Source: an uncultured Eubacteriales bacterium (GTDB lineage: Bacteria; Bacillota; Clostridia; Christensenellales; Aristaeellaceae). From it: 64,000 bases of DNA. The translations under genes and the position numbers were made by a program. This document shows, piece after piece, positions 16,674 through 23,696 of the stretch. Positions within the stretch are counted from its first letter, which is position 1; each line of letters opens with the position of its first letter. The DNA is taken from contig CADCFG010000003.1 in assembly GCA_902800625.1 (NCBI GenBank), positions 98,653 through 162,652 on the forward strand, in the 5' to 3' direction. Below the pieces are notes generated by a model. It saw nothing but the letters and a program-made list of their open reading frames with translations, did no database searches and was not told the origin of the DNA.

Positions 16674-16916
16674 TTATTTGATCTCCTGTTCCAGCTCGTC
16701 AAATATCTTCGCGCTGAAAAACTCCCCTAAAGTCATATCCAGCCCATCACACAGCTTTTTGATCACATTGATGCTCAATTCTTTGCGCCTCTCATCCAAC
16801 ATACTATAAACCGTAGATGGTGTCACGCCTGACAAATTCGCCAGTTCATTCGGCCTCATATTCCGCTGCGCCATGATCTCTCTGAACCGCTTAACCACTG
16901 CGTCCTTTACGCTCAT
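16674..16916 (-). CDS. XRE-family transcriptional repressor, single HTH domain
   Basis: The 80-residue protein consists almost only of an HTH_3 domain (residues 5-65: VKRFREIMAQRNMRPNELAN, then GVTPSTVYSMLDERRKELS), with a short acidic tail. It is divergent from three tiny genes, and the shared region holds palindromes overlapping their promoter, so it most likely represses itself and that operon. ATG at 16916 is chosen because GAGGGG lies eight bases upstream; ATG at 16922 is also possible. GC content looks lower than in the flanking housekeeping genes, and MITE-like repeats lie beside it, which suggests acquired DNA. Confidence 0.85.
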   Translation of the reverse strand: MSVKDAVVKRFREIMAQRNMRPNELANLSGVTPSTVYSMLDERRKELSINVIKKLCDGLDMTLGEFFSAKIFDELEQEIK

Positions 16917-16952
16917 TTTCATCACCCCTCTAATAAGAGGATAGAAAATTTT

Positions 16953-17023
16953 ACGCAATCGCGTATACGCACTTGCGTTTTCATCGGAAATAAAGTATAA
17001 TGTTCCTATGAACGCACCTGCGT
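16953..17023. promoter_or_regulatory. Operator palindromes between the XRE gene and the mini-operon
   Basis: ACGCAA (16953-16958) and TTGCGT (16973-16978) form an inverted pair around the perfect palindrome GCGTATACGC (16961-16970). A second site, ACGCA-CC-TGCGT, lies at 17012-17023. The first overlaps the -35 of the promoter at 16973-17001 and the second sits just downstream of its -10, the expected arrangement for repression by the divergent XRE protein. Confidence 0.7.
16973..17001 (+). promoter_or_regulatory. Promoter of the small-peptide operon
   Basis: TTGCGT (16973-16978), 17 bp, TATAAT (16996-17001). The -35 lies inside the operator palindrome. Confidence 0.7.
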
Positions 17024-17046
17024 ATTTTGAGAGGGGGAGAATGCAT

Positions 17047-17244
17047 ATGAAGCGCTTGATGGTCTTGTTTCTGTTGGTTACCTTGCTCGCTGGCATCCTT
17101 GTTGGTTGCGGCAGCAACTATTCCTCTGCCAAGCCTGGCCAATGCATGTGGTGTGACGGCTATGGCTATGCGTCGTATTATGATTCTGATGGAAACCTGC
17201 GTTCAAAGACTTGTTCACACTGCGGCGGTACAGGTCGCAGCTGA
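17047..17244 (+). CDS. Small lipoprotein with paired CxxCxGxG motifs
   Basis: The 65-residue precursor has a hydrophobic signal and a lipobox ending at LVGC (Cys about residue 20). The mature part is short and holds two DnaJ-type zinc-finger half sites: CMWCDGYG and CSHCGGTG, separated by a Tyr/Asp-rich linker. In DnaJ such pairs bind zinc; here the module would sit outside the membrane, where it could bind metal or thiols. ATG at 17047 has GAGGGGG nine bases upstream; ATG at 17041 is an alternative. It is first in a three-gene operon under the XRE operators. Function is unknown. Confidence 0.7.
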   Translation: MKRLMVLFLLVTLLAGILVGCGSNYSSAKPGQCMWCDGYGYASYYDSDGNLRSKTCSHCGGTGRS

Positions 17245-17297
17245 AATCGAAGGAAGTGCTGACTGAACAATTGCCGAAATCGAAGGAGGAATGTCTC

Positions 17298-17486
17298 ATG
17301 TTCAACCGCAAAAGCCGTGTTTTCCGTATGCTATTGCTCAGTATGATCTGGCTCTTTATAGTTGTCGTTTTCTCCGCCTGTTCCAGCTCCGGTTCTTCAT
17401 CCGGTTACTCAAGCTCGAGGCGGTCCTATGATGAAGCCCTCTTGAATGAAGCGCGCCGGGGATATGAATCCGCTTTTGGCAACTGA
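17298..17486 (+). CDS. Very small serine-rich lipoprotein
   Basis: The 62-residue precursor has a signal sequence and lipobox (FSAC, Cys about residue 29), then a Ser/Gly-rich stretch (SSSGSSSGYSSSRRS) and a short charged helix. AGGAGG lies eight bases before the ATG. It is the second gene of the operon, 53 bp after the CxxCxGxG lipoprotein, and its end is followed by the ribosome site of the zinc-ribbon gene. No family was recognised. Confidence 0.65.
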   Translation: MFNRKSRVFRMLLLSMIWLFIVVVFSACSSSGSSSGYSSSRRSYDEALLNEARRGYESAFGN

Positions 17487-17508
17487 GCAACAAGAGGAGG
17501 TATTCCAG

Positions 17509-17682
17509 ATGATCAGGTGTCCATCTTGTGGTCGAGAAATCGCCAATAACGCGAGCAAGTGTCCTTATTGTGGGCACAGCTTCTTTGCAACCAATGTAAA
17601 TGCAGGCTGTTTGACAGCATTGATTGTTGGCGGTGGTTTCCTGCTATTCATCATGTTAATTGCAAGCTTCTCAAGTCACTGA
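17509..17682 (+). CDS. Zinc-ribbon membrane mini-protein
   Basis: The 57-residue product starts with a zinc ribbon (MIRCPSCGREI, then ASKCPYCGHSF; CxxC-x14-CxxC) and ends with one membrane helix (ALIVGGGFLLFIMLIASF). The ribbon is expected to lie in the cytoplasm. The start has GAGGAGG ten bases upstream. As third gene of the operon it shares the cysteine-pair theme of the first gene. The role is unknown; many proteins with this layout are sensors or membrane adaptors. Confidence 0.7.
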   Translation: MIRCPSCGREIANNASKCPYCGHSFFATNVNAGCLTALIVGGGFLLFIMLIASFSSH

Positions 17683-17711
17683 TTCCACAAAGCAGCATTT
17701 TTCTCTCCCTC

Positions 17712-17745
17712 CCCCGCCCCGCCTTGCGCGGGGCGGCGTTTTTTG
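17712..17745 (+). terminator. Terminator of the small-peptide operon
   Basis: CCGCCCCGC (17714-17722) pairs with GCGGGGCGG (17728-17736), followed by CGTTTTTTG. Confidence 0.9.
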
Positions 17746-17839
17746 CTCTTTTCCCCGAAAACTCCCGCGGCGCTTGCGTTTTTACACTTATTAACACTGA
17801 ATCAACATCGTCACGCTTTTATTTGTCATAAACCTTCAC

Positions 17840-17950
17840 TATAATAGGGTTGCTCTGTTGGGAGGGCGTTAGCCACCCGGGAGCGCGCCGCGGAATCGCG
17901 GTGAAGCATTGCGCAAAGCGCAAACACATTATGAAAGGAAGTACCTAGAC
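17840..17950 (+). promoter_or_regulatory. -10 element and structured leader of the repeat lipoprotein gene
   Basis: A TATAAT at 17840-17845 has no good -35. The 105-base leader that follows contains small GC hairpins (for example CCGCG-GAAT-CGCGG near 17889-17902). No known riboswitch consensus was recognised. Confidence 0.4.
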
Positions 17951-18274
17951 ATGAAGAAGATCTTTGCTCTGATGCTGGTTGTTATGCTGCTGGCTGTTGC
18001 TCTGACCGCTTGCAAGAAGGCCGAGCAGAAGACCGAAGAGGCCGCTGCCGCCGTCGAGGAGAAGGTTGAAGAGGCTGCTGACGCTACCGAGGAGAAGGTT
18101 GAAGAGGCTGCTGAGGAGACCGCTGAGAAGGTCGAAGAGGCTGCTGAGGAGACCGCTGAGAAGGTCGAAGAGGCCGCTGAGGAGACTACCGAGAAGGTCG
18201 AAGAGGCTGCTGAGGGCGCCGCTGAGGCCGCCGAGGGTGCCGTCGAAGAGGCTACCGAGAAGACCGAGGGCTAA
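17951..18274 (+). CDS. Lipoprotein made of 11-residue Lys/Glu/Ala helical repeats
   Basis: The 107-residue precursor has a lipobox (LTAC, Cys21). The mature chain has almost only A, E, K, T and V. KVEEAA recurs at residues 38, 49, 60, 71 and 82, an exact 11-residue period like that of apolipoprotein and LEA-type amphipathic helices. The product should be a membrane-tethered, highly acidic helix on the cell surface, possibly a spacer or stress protein. Codon use is biased towards GCT and GAG, which hints at high expression. The gene is monocistronic with its own terminator. The acidic inserts in SecF (38351-40003) share the same style. Confidence 0.75.
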   Translation: MKKIFALMLVVMLLAVALTACKKAEQKTEEAAAAVEEKVEEAADATEEKVEEAAEETAEKVEEAAEETAEKVEEAAEETTEKVEEAAEGAAEAAEGAVEEATEKTEG

Positions 18275-18295
18275 TCCGCCAGAAGTTTTCGCATA

Positions 18296-18326
18296 AAAAC
18301 GCTCCGCTTGCGCGGGGCGTTTTTTG
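18296..18326 (+). terminator. Terminator of the repeat lipoprotein gene
   Basis: ACGCTCCGC (18299-18307) pairs with GCGGGGCGT (18312-18320), followed by TTTTT. Confidence 0.9.
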
Positions 18327-18346
18327 CGCCTCAAGCCCGGTATAAA

Positions 18347-18375
18347 TTGACTTCACCGGCGGAATATGCTATAGT
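18347..18375 (+). promoter_or_regulatory. Promoter of the amber-interrupted amidase gene
   Basis: TTGACT (18347-18352), 17 bp, TATAGT (18370-18375). A near-consensus promoter remains in front of this gene. Confidence 0.75.
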
Positions 18376-18414
18376 CAATGCAAGGCAATACCCACACAGA
18401 AGGGGCGATTTCCA

Positions 18415-20316
18415 ATGAAAAAGACTATGCTGCCACGCTGGCTGGCGATGCTTTTGTGCCTGGCGCTGCTGGGCACGGCGGCCCTGGCGGATGAGACCGA
18501 GTTCGTCGAGGCCCCCGTCTAGGAGCAGGCGGAGTTCGCGCTGGGCGAGGCGGACGCAGGCGCCGCGTCCACCGACGACCCTTTCACAGAGGATCTGCCC
18601 GCGGAGCCCGAGCTTCCCGGAGAGCAGCTGATCGCCGCGCCCGAGGCGGAATCCGAGTCCCCCGCCGAGACCGCGCTGGAGGCCAGCCCCGAAACCCTCG
18701 TCGACCCGGAACCCGCGTCCTCGGATTCCGGCGTGCGCAGCTTTGCCCAGACCGCCGCTGTGGCCACCGAGACCTGGCAGGATGCGAATCTGGTCCGCGC
18801 GGAGGGCTTCACCGGCGCGCTCGGCGAAGTGACCGGCGTATTGACGCTGGCAAACGTGCAGATCGACGGCAAGCCGGCCCGGGAGGTCGACCTGGGCGGG
18901 TATTTCGCCCTCGGCCCCACCGGCGCCATCCGCATCCAGGACGGCGCGGCGCTGGCCCTGAGCCTGGATGCCTTCAGCTTCAACAAGGGCGACAAGAAGA
19001 CGCTCACCGCCACGCTGAACGGCGCAAAGCTGTCCGCGAAGAAGGCCAAGTGGAAGAGCTCCGACGGCAAGGTGGCCAGCATCAAGAACGGCAAGGTCAC
19101 CGGCAAGAAGGCCGGCGCCGCCGTGATCACCGCCAGCTATAAGGGCGAAACCGCCCGCTGCCTGGTGGTGGTCACCAACTACAAGAAGGTCAAGTCGCTG
19201 AAGCTGAACAAGAAAAAGCTGACTCTGGCGCTGTACGCCGCGCAACCGCTGAAGCTGACCATCAAGCCCGCGGACGCCTTCGAGCCGGGCATCACCTGGA
19301 GCTCCTCCAAGCCCAATGTGGCCAGCGTGGACCAGGACGGCCTGGTGGCGGGCCTCGCCGGCGGCACCGCCACCATCACGGTGAAGTCCGCCAACGACAA
19401 GAAGGCCACCTGCAAGGTGACGGTGAAGGAGATCAAGCCCAAGAGCATCGCGCTGCCCAAGGCCTTCGTGCGCATCGTCCCCGGCGAGACCTTCTCCGCG
19501 AAGGCGACTTTGACGCCCGCCACCGTGTCCAACCCCACCGTGAACTACACCAGCAGCACCCCCGCCGTGGCCACTGTGGACGGAAGCGGCAACATCACCG
19601 GCGTCGCCCGGGGCACGGCCGTCATCACCGCCGTCACCGCCTCCAACGGCAAGAAGGCCAGCTGCAAGGTGAGCGTGCTGGAACCTGGCGCGAAGCGGCT
19701 GGAGGGCCTGATCATCGGCATCAACCCCGGTCACCAGGCCGTCGGCATCAACAAGCTGTATCCCATGGCCCCCGGCTCCGGCAGGAAGGGCAAGGGCATG
19801 CGGCCCGGCGCGCGCGGCCACTTCACCAAGGTCTGCGAGCGCGACACCACGCTGGCGGTGGGCCTGAAGCTGCGCGACCTGCTGGAGGCGGAGGGCGCCA
19901 CCGTGGTGATGACCCGCACTACCAACGATGTGATGCTGACCAACATCGACCGGGCGAAGATGCTGAACAAGGCGGGCTGCGACGTGGCCCTACAGCTGCA
20001 CTGCGACGCCGTGAACAACTCCGGCCCGGAGGGCTGCCACGCCATCTAGCGCACGAATACCGAGCACGCCAAGGCCAACAAGGCCCTGGCCAAGGCGGTG
20101 GTTTCCGCCGTGAAGGCCAACTGCGGCTGCAAGACCCGGGGCTGGAAGCCCAGCACCGACTACATGAGCCTGAACTGGACCTCCACCCCCTCCATCCTGC
20201 TGGAGATGGGCTTTATCTCCAACCGCAAGGAGGACCGCCTGCTGGCCAGCGACGACTACCGCAACAAGATGGCCGAAGGCATCTTCAACGGCCTGTGCAA
20301 CTACTTCGGGAGATAA
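18415..20316 (+). pseudogene. N-acetylmuramoyl-L-alanine amidase with Ig-like domains, two in-frame UAG codons
   Basis: Reading from ATG 18415 to TAA 20316 gives 634 codons in one frame, with TAG at 18520-18522 (codon 36, after the signal peptide) and at 20047-20049. Domains: signal peptide; acidic linker; three Big_2-like repeats (about 180-430); Amidase_3 with zinc ligands in NPGHQA, VCERD and LQLHCDA; and, after the second amber, the catalytic Glu in [11 protein letters not shown]. Termination at the second UAG would remove the catalytic residue. Promoter, GGGGCG ribosome site, frame and terminator are intact. At least eight other genes here end in TAG, so UAG is a normal stop. It is either a young pseudogene or a readthrough gene. 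Confidence 0.75.
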
Positions 20317-20348
20317 AAAAAGCGCCGACTCTTGTCGGCGCTTTTTTT
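20317..20348. terminator. Bidirectional terminator between the amidase and a secreted protein gene
   Basis: GCGCCGAC-TCTT-GTCGGCGC is flanked by A6 on the left and T7 on the right. It serves both converging genes. Confidence 0.92.
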
Positions 20349-20352
20349 CTTC

Positions 20353-20772
20353 CTAAAAATCCAGCACCCACGCGGCGTCATAGCCCATGGTCTCCTGGAT
20401 CAGGTCGAAGATCTCCCACAGCCGGGCCTGGTCTTCGTCGGTGAGGCGATAGGTCTTGTCGGTGCCCCGGTCGGTGATGTAGGGGCAGCCATCGGTGGCC
20501 ACGGCCAGGTCCACCACCGCGCCGTCCTGGGCGGTGCACAGCAGGGTGCAGTTCATGGTGCAGTTTTCCAGCTCCGCCGGAGTCTTCTTCGCCCGCTGCA
20601 GCATGGCCTCCAGCTCCTTCAGCGTGGCTTCGTCGGTGATGCTCTGGGTGGCGTGGTTGTCGTCGTAGTCCTCATAGAGCATCGTCACGTCCACAAGCTT
20701 CGTCTCCGCCAGCGCGGACGCGCCCAGCGCCAGCAGGCACAGCGCCAGCAGCGCCGCAAATAAACGTTTCAT
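20353..20772 (-). CDS. Secreted protein of unknown function
   Basis: The 139-residue product has a signal peptide ending at ASALAE (about residue 23). The mature domain has four cysteines (NCTMNCTLLC and DGCPYI) that could form disulfides. The start is the ATG at 20772, with GGGAGGGA six bases away, behind a good promoter (20823-20851). The C-terminus ends at WVLDF and the stop is TAG. It was not assigned to a family. Confidence 0.7.
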   Translation of the reverse strand: MKRLFAALLALCLLALGASALAETKLVDVTMLYEDYDDNHATQSITDEATLKELEAMLQRAKKTPAELENCTMNCTLLCTAQDGAVVDLAVATDGCPYITDRGTDKTYRLTDEDQARLWEIFDLIQETMGYDAAWVLDF

Positions 20773-20822
20773 ATTCAATCCCTCCCATCGGAATCCGGGC
20801 CGCAGCCCATCATCGCAGGTTT

Positions 20823-20851
20823 ATTATACACGCCCCCGCCAGCGGAATCAA
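20823..20851 (-). promoter_or_regulatory. Promoter of the secreted protein gene
   Basis: On the minus strand TTGATT (20846-20851), 17 bp, TATAAT (20823-20828). Confidence 0.7.
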
Positions 20852-20897
20852 TGAAAGCCCGGGAAGTGTCCAAAAAGCGTCGGTTTGGAATCATAAT

Positions 20898-20926
20898 TTG
20901 ACATCCTCTCCCGCAAATGCTATCAT
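20898..20926 (+). promoter_or_regulatory. Promoter of the Met-gamma-lyase family gene
   Basis: Perfect -35 TTGACA (20898-20903), 17 bp, TATCAT (20921-20926), 33 bp before the start codon. Confidence 0.8.
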
Positions 20927-20959
20927 ATTCAAGGCACTTTACAGATCGGAGCGAATATC

Positions 20960-22240
20960 ATGGAAATGCAGAATATGTACGGCACCCTGGGCGTCAGCCC
21001 GGCGGTCTATGAATACGGCGAGGAGATCCTGCGCGGGCTGAAGGAGCGCTTCGAGGCGGTGGACGCCATCGCGGAGTACAACCAGGCGAAGGTGATCGCG
21101 GCCATGCAGAAGCACCGGGTCAGCGCGCCCTGCTTCGCGGCCACCACCGGCTACGGCTATGACGACCTGGGCAGGGACACGCTTGAGAAGGTCTATGCCG
21201 ACGTGTTCCACACCGAGGCCGCGCTGGTGCGCCCGCAGATCACCTGCGGCACCCACGCGCTGGCCACGGCGCTGTCGGCCAACCTGCTGCCCGGGGACGA
21301 GCTCTTGAGCCCCGTGGGCCGGCCCTACGACACCCTGGAGGAAGTCATCGGCATCCGGGAGTCGAAGTGCAGCCTGAAGGAGTACGGCGTCAGCTACCGG
21401 GAGGTGGCCCTGACGGCGGAGGGCGGCTTCGACTGGGAGGGCATCCGCGCGGCCATCAACGACAAAACGAAGCTGGTCACCATCCAGCGCAGCAAGGGCT
21501 ACGCCACCCGGCCCACGTTCTCGGTCAGGCAGATCGGCGAGCTGATCGCGTTCATCAAGTCCGTCAAGCCGGGGCTCAACGTGATGGTGGACAACTGCTA
21601 CGGCGAGTTCGTGGAGACGATCGAGCCCTCGGACGTAGGCGCGGACATGGTGGTGGGCAGCCTCATCAAGAACCCCGGCGGCGGGCTGGCCCCCATCGGC
21701 GGCTACATCTGCGGCACGGAGGAATGCGTGTCCCGCTGCGCGTTCCGATTGAGCGCGCCCGGGCTGGGCCAGGAGGTGGGCGCGAACCTGGGCATCCTGC
21801 CGGCGTTCTACCAGGGGCTGTTCCTGGCCCCCACGGTGGTGGCCGGGGCGCTGAAGGGCGCTATATTCGCGGCGAATATGTATGAGAAGCTGGGCTTTAA
21901 GGTGGTCCCCAACAGCACCGAGAGCCGCCACGACATCATCCAGGCCGTGGAGCTGAAGAGCCCGGAGGCCATGCGCGCCTTCTGCCACGGCATCCAGGCC
22001 GCCGCGCCGGTGGACAGCTTCGCCATCCCCGAGCCCTGGCCCATGCCCGGATACGACAGCGACGTAATCATGGCGGCGGGCGCGTTCGTGCAGGGCAGCA
22101 GCATTGAGCTTTCCGCCGACGGCCCCATCCGCGAGCCCTACGCCGTCTATTTCCAGGGCGGGCTCACCTGGTACCACGCCAAGCTTGGCATCCTGCTGAG
22201 CCTTCAAAAGCTGGTGGACGCGGGGCTGGCAAAGCTCTGA
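20960..22240 (+). CDS. Methionine gamma-lyase/YnbB-family PLP enzyme
   Basis: This 426-residue fold-type I PLP protein belongs to the family annotated as aluminium resistance protein or Met_gamma_lyase (PF06838; Bacillus YnbB). Family features are PQITCGTHALATAL near residue 90, the phosphate-binding SPVGRPYDTLEEVIG, the VDNCYGEFVE Asp that contacts the pyridine nitrogen, and the probable Schiff-base lysine in GSLIKNPGGGLAP. The true reaction is poorly known; a carbon-sulfur lyase is assumed. In many Firmicutes it sits beside hfq or glnR, but here it stands alone with a strong promoter. Confidence 0.9.
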   Translation: MEMQNMYGTLGVSPAVYEYGEEILRGLKERFEAVDAIAEYNQAKVIAAMQKHRVSAPCFAATTGYGYDDLGRDTLEKVYADVFHTEAALVRPQITCGTHALATALSANLLPGDELLSPVGRPYDTLEEVIGIRESKCSLKEYGVSYREVALTAEGGFDWEGIRAAINDKTKLVTIQRSKGYATRPTFSVRQIGELIAFIKSVKPGLNVMVDNCYGEFVETIEPSDVGADMVVGSLIKNPGGGLAPIGGYICGTEECVSRCAFRLSAPGLGQEVGANLGILPAFYQGLFLAPTVVAGALKGAIFAANMYEKLGFKVVPNSTESRHDIIQAVELKSPEAMRAFCHGIQAAAPVDSFAIPEPWPMPGYDSDVIMAAGAFVQGSSIELSADGPIREPYAVYFQGGLTWYHAKLGILLSLQKLVDAGLAKL

Positions 22241-22290
22241 CGAAACAATCTTCCAAATCACCACGGTTCACCGGCCGCGCAATATAAAAA

Positions 22291-22318
22291 CCGGGCGGCG
22301 CGATATCGCGCCGCCCGG
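22291..22318. terminator. 28-bp perfect palindromic terminator between convergent genes
   Basis: CCGGGCGGCGCGAT and its exact complement, with no loop. On the minus strand it is followed by TTTTTATATT, so it terminates hpf; it probably also stops the gene on the plus strand. Confidence 0.85.
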
Positions 22319-22331
22319 CTGATATTTTAGT

Positions 22332-22859
22332 TTACTCCTCCGGCACCAGCAGGCCGTAAGCGCCGTCGTTGCGGCGATAGAGCACGTTCATGGCGTTGGT
22401 TTCGGCGTTCATGAACAGGAAGAAGTTGTGGCCCAGCAGCTCCATCTGGGTGATGGCGTCGTCCACGTCCATGGGCTTCACGGCGAACTTCTTGACGCGC
22501 ACCACGTCGTAGTTGATCTCTTCATAGACCGGCTCCACGACCTCCTCCGGGGTCTCGGCCCGGGCGTCGCGCACCCGCTTGCCCAGCTTGGTGCGATAGC
22601 GGCGAATCTGGCTCTCCAGCTTGTCCACGGCGCGGTCGATGGACAGGTACATATCGTTGGAATTCTCCTCGGCGCGCAGGATCAGGCCATCCACGCTGAC
22701 CGTCAGCTCGGCGATGTTCCGGCCGCCGCGCTGCTGGCGGAAGCGGATCAGCGCCTCGGCTTCCTTGCTGAAATAGCGATCCAGTTTGTTCAGCTTCTTT
22801 TCAGCCCTGGCCTTCAGGCTGTCGGAAACAACTTCCTTGCCCACATACACAAACTTCAT
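22332..22859 (-). CDS. hpf: Ribosome hibernation promoting factor, long form
   Basis: The 175-residue protein has the HPF/RaiA N-terminal domain (1-100: KKLNKLDRYF and the basic RRYRTKLGKRV helix) and the C-terminal dimerisation domain (about 115-170: VRVKKFAVKPMDVDDAITQMELLGHNFFLF). Long HPF joins two 70S ribosomes into inactive 100S dimers in stationary phase. The length fits the long form typical of Firmicutes. AAAGGAGCG precedes the ATG. It is monocistronic. Confidence 0.97.
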   Translation of the reverse strand: MKFVYVGKEVVSDSLKARAEKKLNKLDRYFSKEAEALIRFRQQRGGRNIAELTVSVDGLILRAEENSNDMYLSIDRAVDKLESQIRRYRTKLGKRVRDARAETPEEVVEPVYEEINYDVVRVKKFAVKPMDVDDAITQMELLGHNFFLFMNAETNAMNVLYRRNDGAYGLLVPEE

Positions 22860-22988
22860 TTCTCATCGCTCCTTTATGTTGAAATGGCGTCCAGTGAATG
22901 CGTGATTCAACATAGATTTAACGCCTTGATAATAATATTCTGCATCCATTCCGTTTTTCCTGCATGGAAAATAAGAATTTTTTATCGC

Positions 22989-23558
22989 TCATTCGTAAGC
23001 GCCTCTCGGCGACAGCGAGCAGAGAATGGCCGAGCCCACGTCGTTGACGGTCTGGTTGCCCTCTCCGCAGGGCGTCACATACACCATCAACACATATCCC
23101 GGCACCATCGGGTGGAAGAACGCCACGCCGCGATAGCCGTTGGCGCGATTCACGAACGACACCGCCAGGATGCCGTTCAGGTCGAGCTTGGTCACCTCGG
23201 TAAAGCCCACGGCCTCATAGTCCCGGGCCAGGTCGTCCACCGTGCCCAGTTCCCCCGCCGTGGCAAAGCTGACGGCCACGCCCATGCTCACGTCGCCCAC
23301 CAGTGTGTCGCTTCCGCCGTTTCCCTCGCTGTAGAACAGCCCCGCCTGGGCCTGCTCCTCGGTCACGTCCAGCCGCGACCACTCCCCCGGCACGTACAGC
23401 CGGAAGCCGTCGTCAAAGCTGACCCACTTGCCGTCATAGGGCGCGATGTCCTCGGTGAAGTCGATGCGCCCGGCGACCTCCGCCGCCTCGGCCAGCGCCC
23501 CCGCGCCGAACATCAGCACCAGCGCCAGCATCAGCATGGCGCACAAAAGCCTCTTCAT
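22989..23558 (-). CDS. Secreted protein of unknown function
   Basis: The 189-residue precursor has a signal peptide ending near GALAEA (residue 24). The mature part resembles small extracellular beta proteins (FRLYVPGEWSRLD, then LNGILAVSFVNRANGYRGVAFFHP), a pattern seen in hypothetical Clostridia proteins that sense or bind at the surface. The start is ATG 23558 with GAGAGGACGG upstream. It lies downstream of the DUF4230 and 28-residue membrane genes, possibly in one transcript. No family was assigned. Confidence 0.7.
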   Translation of the reverse strand: MKRLLCAMLMLALVLMFGAGALAEAAEVAGRIDFTEDIAPYDGKWVSFDDGFRLYVPGEWSRLDVTEEQAQAGLFYSEGNGGSDTLVGDVSMGVAVSFATAGELGTVDDLARDYEAVGFTEVTKLDLNGILAVSFVNRANGYRGVAFFHPMVPGYVLMVYVTPCGEGNQTVNDVGSAILCSLSPRGAYE

Positions 23559-23606
23559 AGGAACCGTCCTCTCTCCGCGCCCGAGGCGCGCTTTTCTCAT
23601 TGAATC

Positions 23607-23693
23607 TCAACGGGTCAGGAACAGCAGGAAATACACGATGAAAACCAGCCCGGCGAGCACCAAAAGGGTCGCGCCCAGTATCTTCTTGAACAT
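23607..23693 (-). CDS. 28-residue single-pass membrane peptide
   Basis: The frame encodes MFKKILGATLLVLAGLVFIV followed by YFLLFLTR, one hydrophobic helix with basic ends. An AGGAGG lies 11 bases before the ATG, inside the end of the DUF4230 gene, whose TAG is three bases from this start. Tight coupling and the ribosome site support translation, but the size means it could be chance. Confidence 0.5.
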   Translation of the reverse strand: MFKKILGATLLVLAGLVFIVYFLLFLTR

Positions 23694-23696
23694 GCG

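Noticed and set aside
17846..17950. Riboswitch in the leader of the repeat lipoprotein gene
   Set aside because: Small hairpins are present but no known aptamer consensus was recognised, and no terminator precedes the start codon.
18415..20316. Genome-wide UAG recoding
   Set aside because: At least eight genes here end in TAG, some directly before terminators, and none of the other genes contains an internal UAG.
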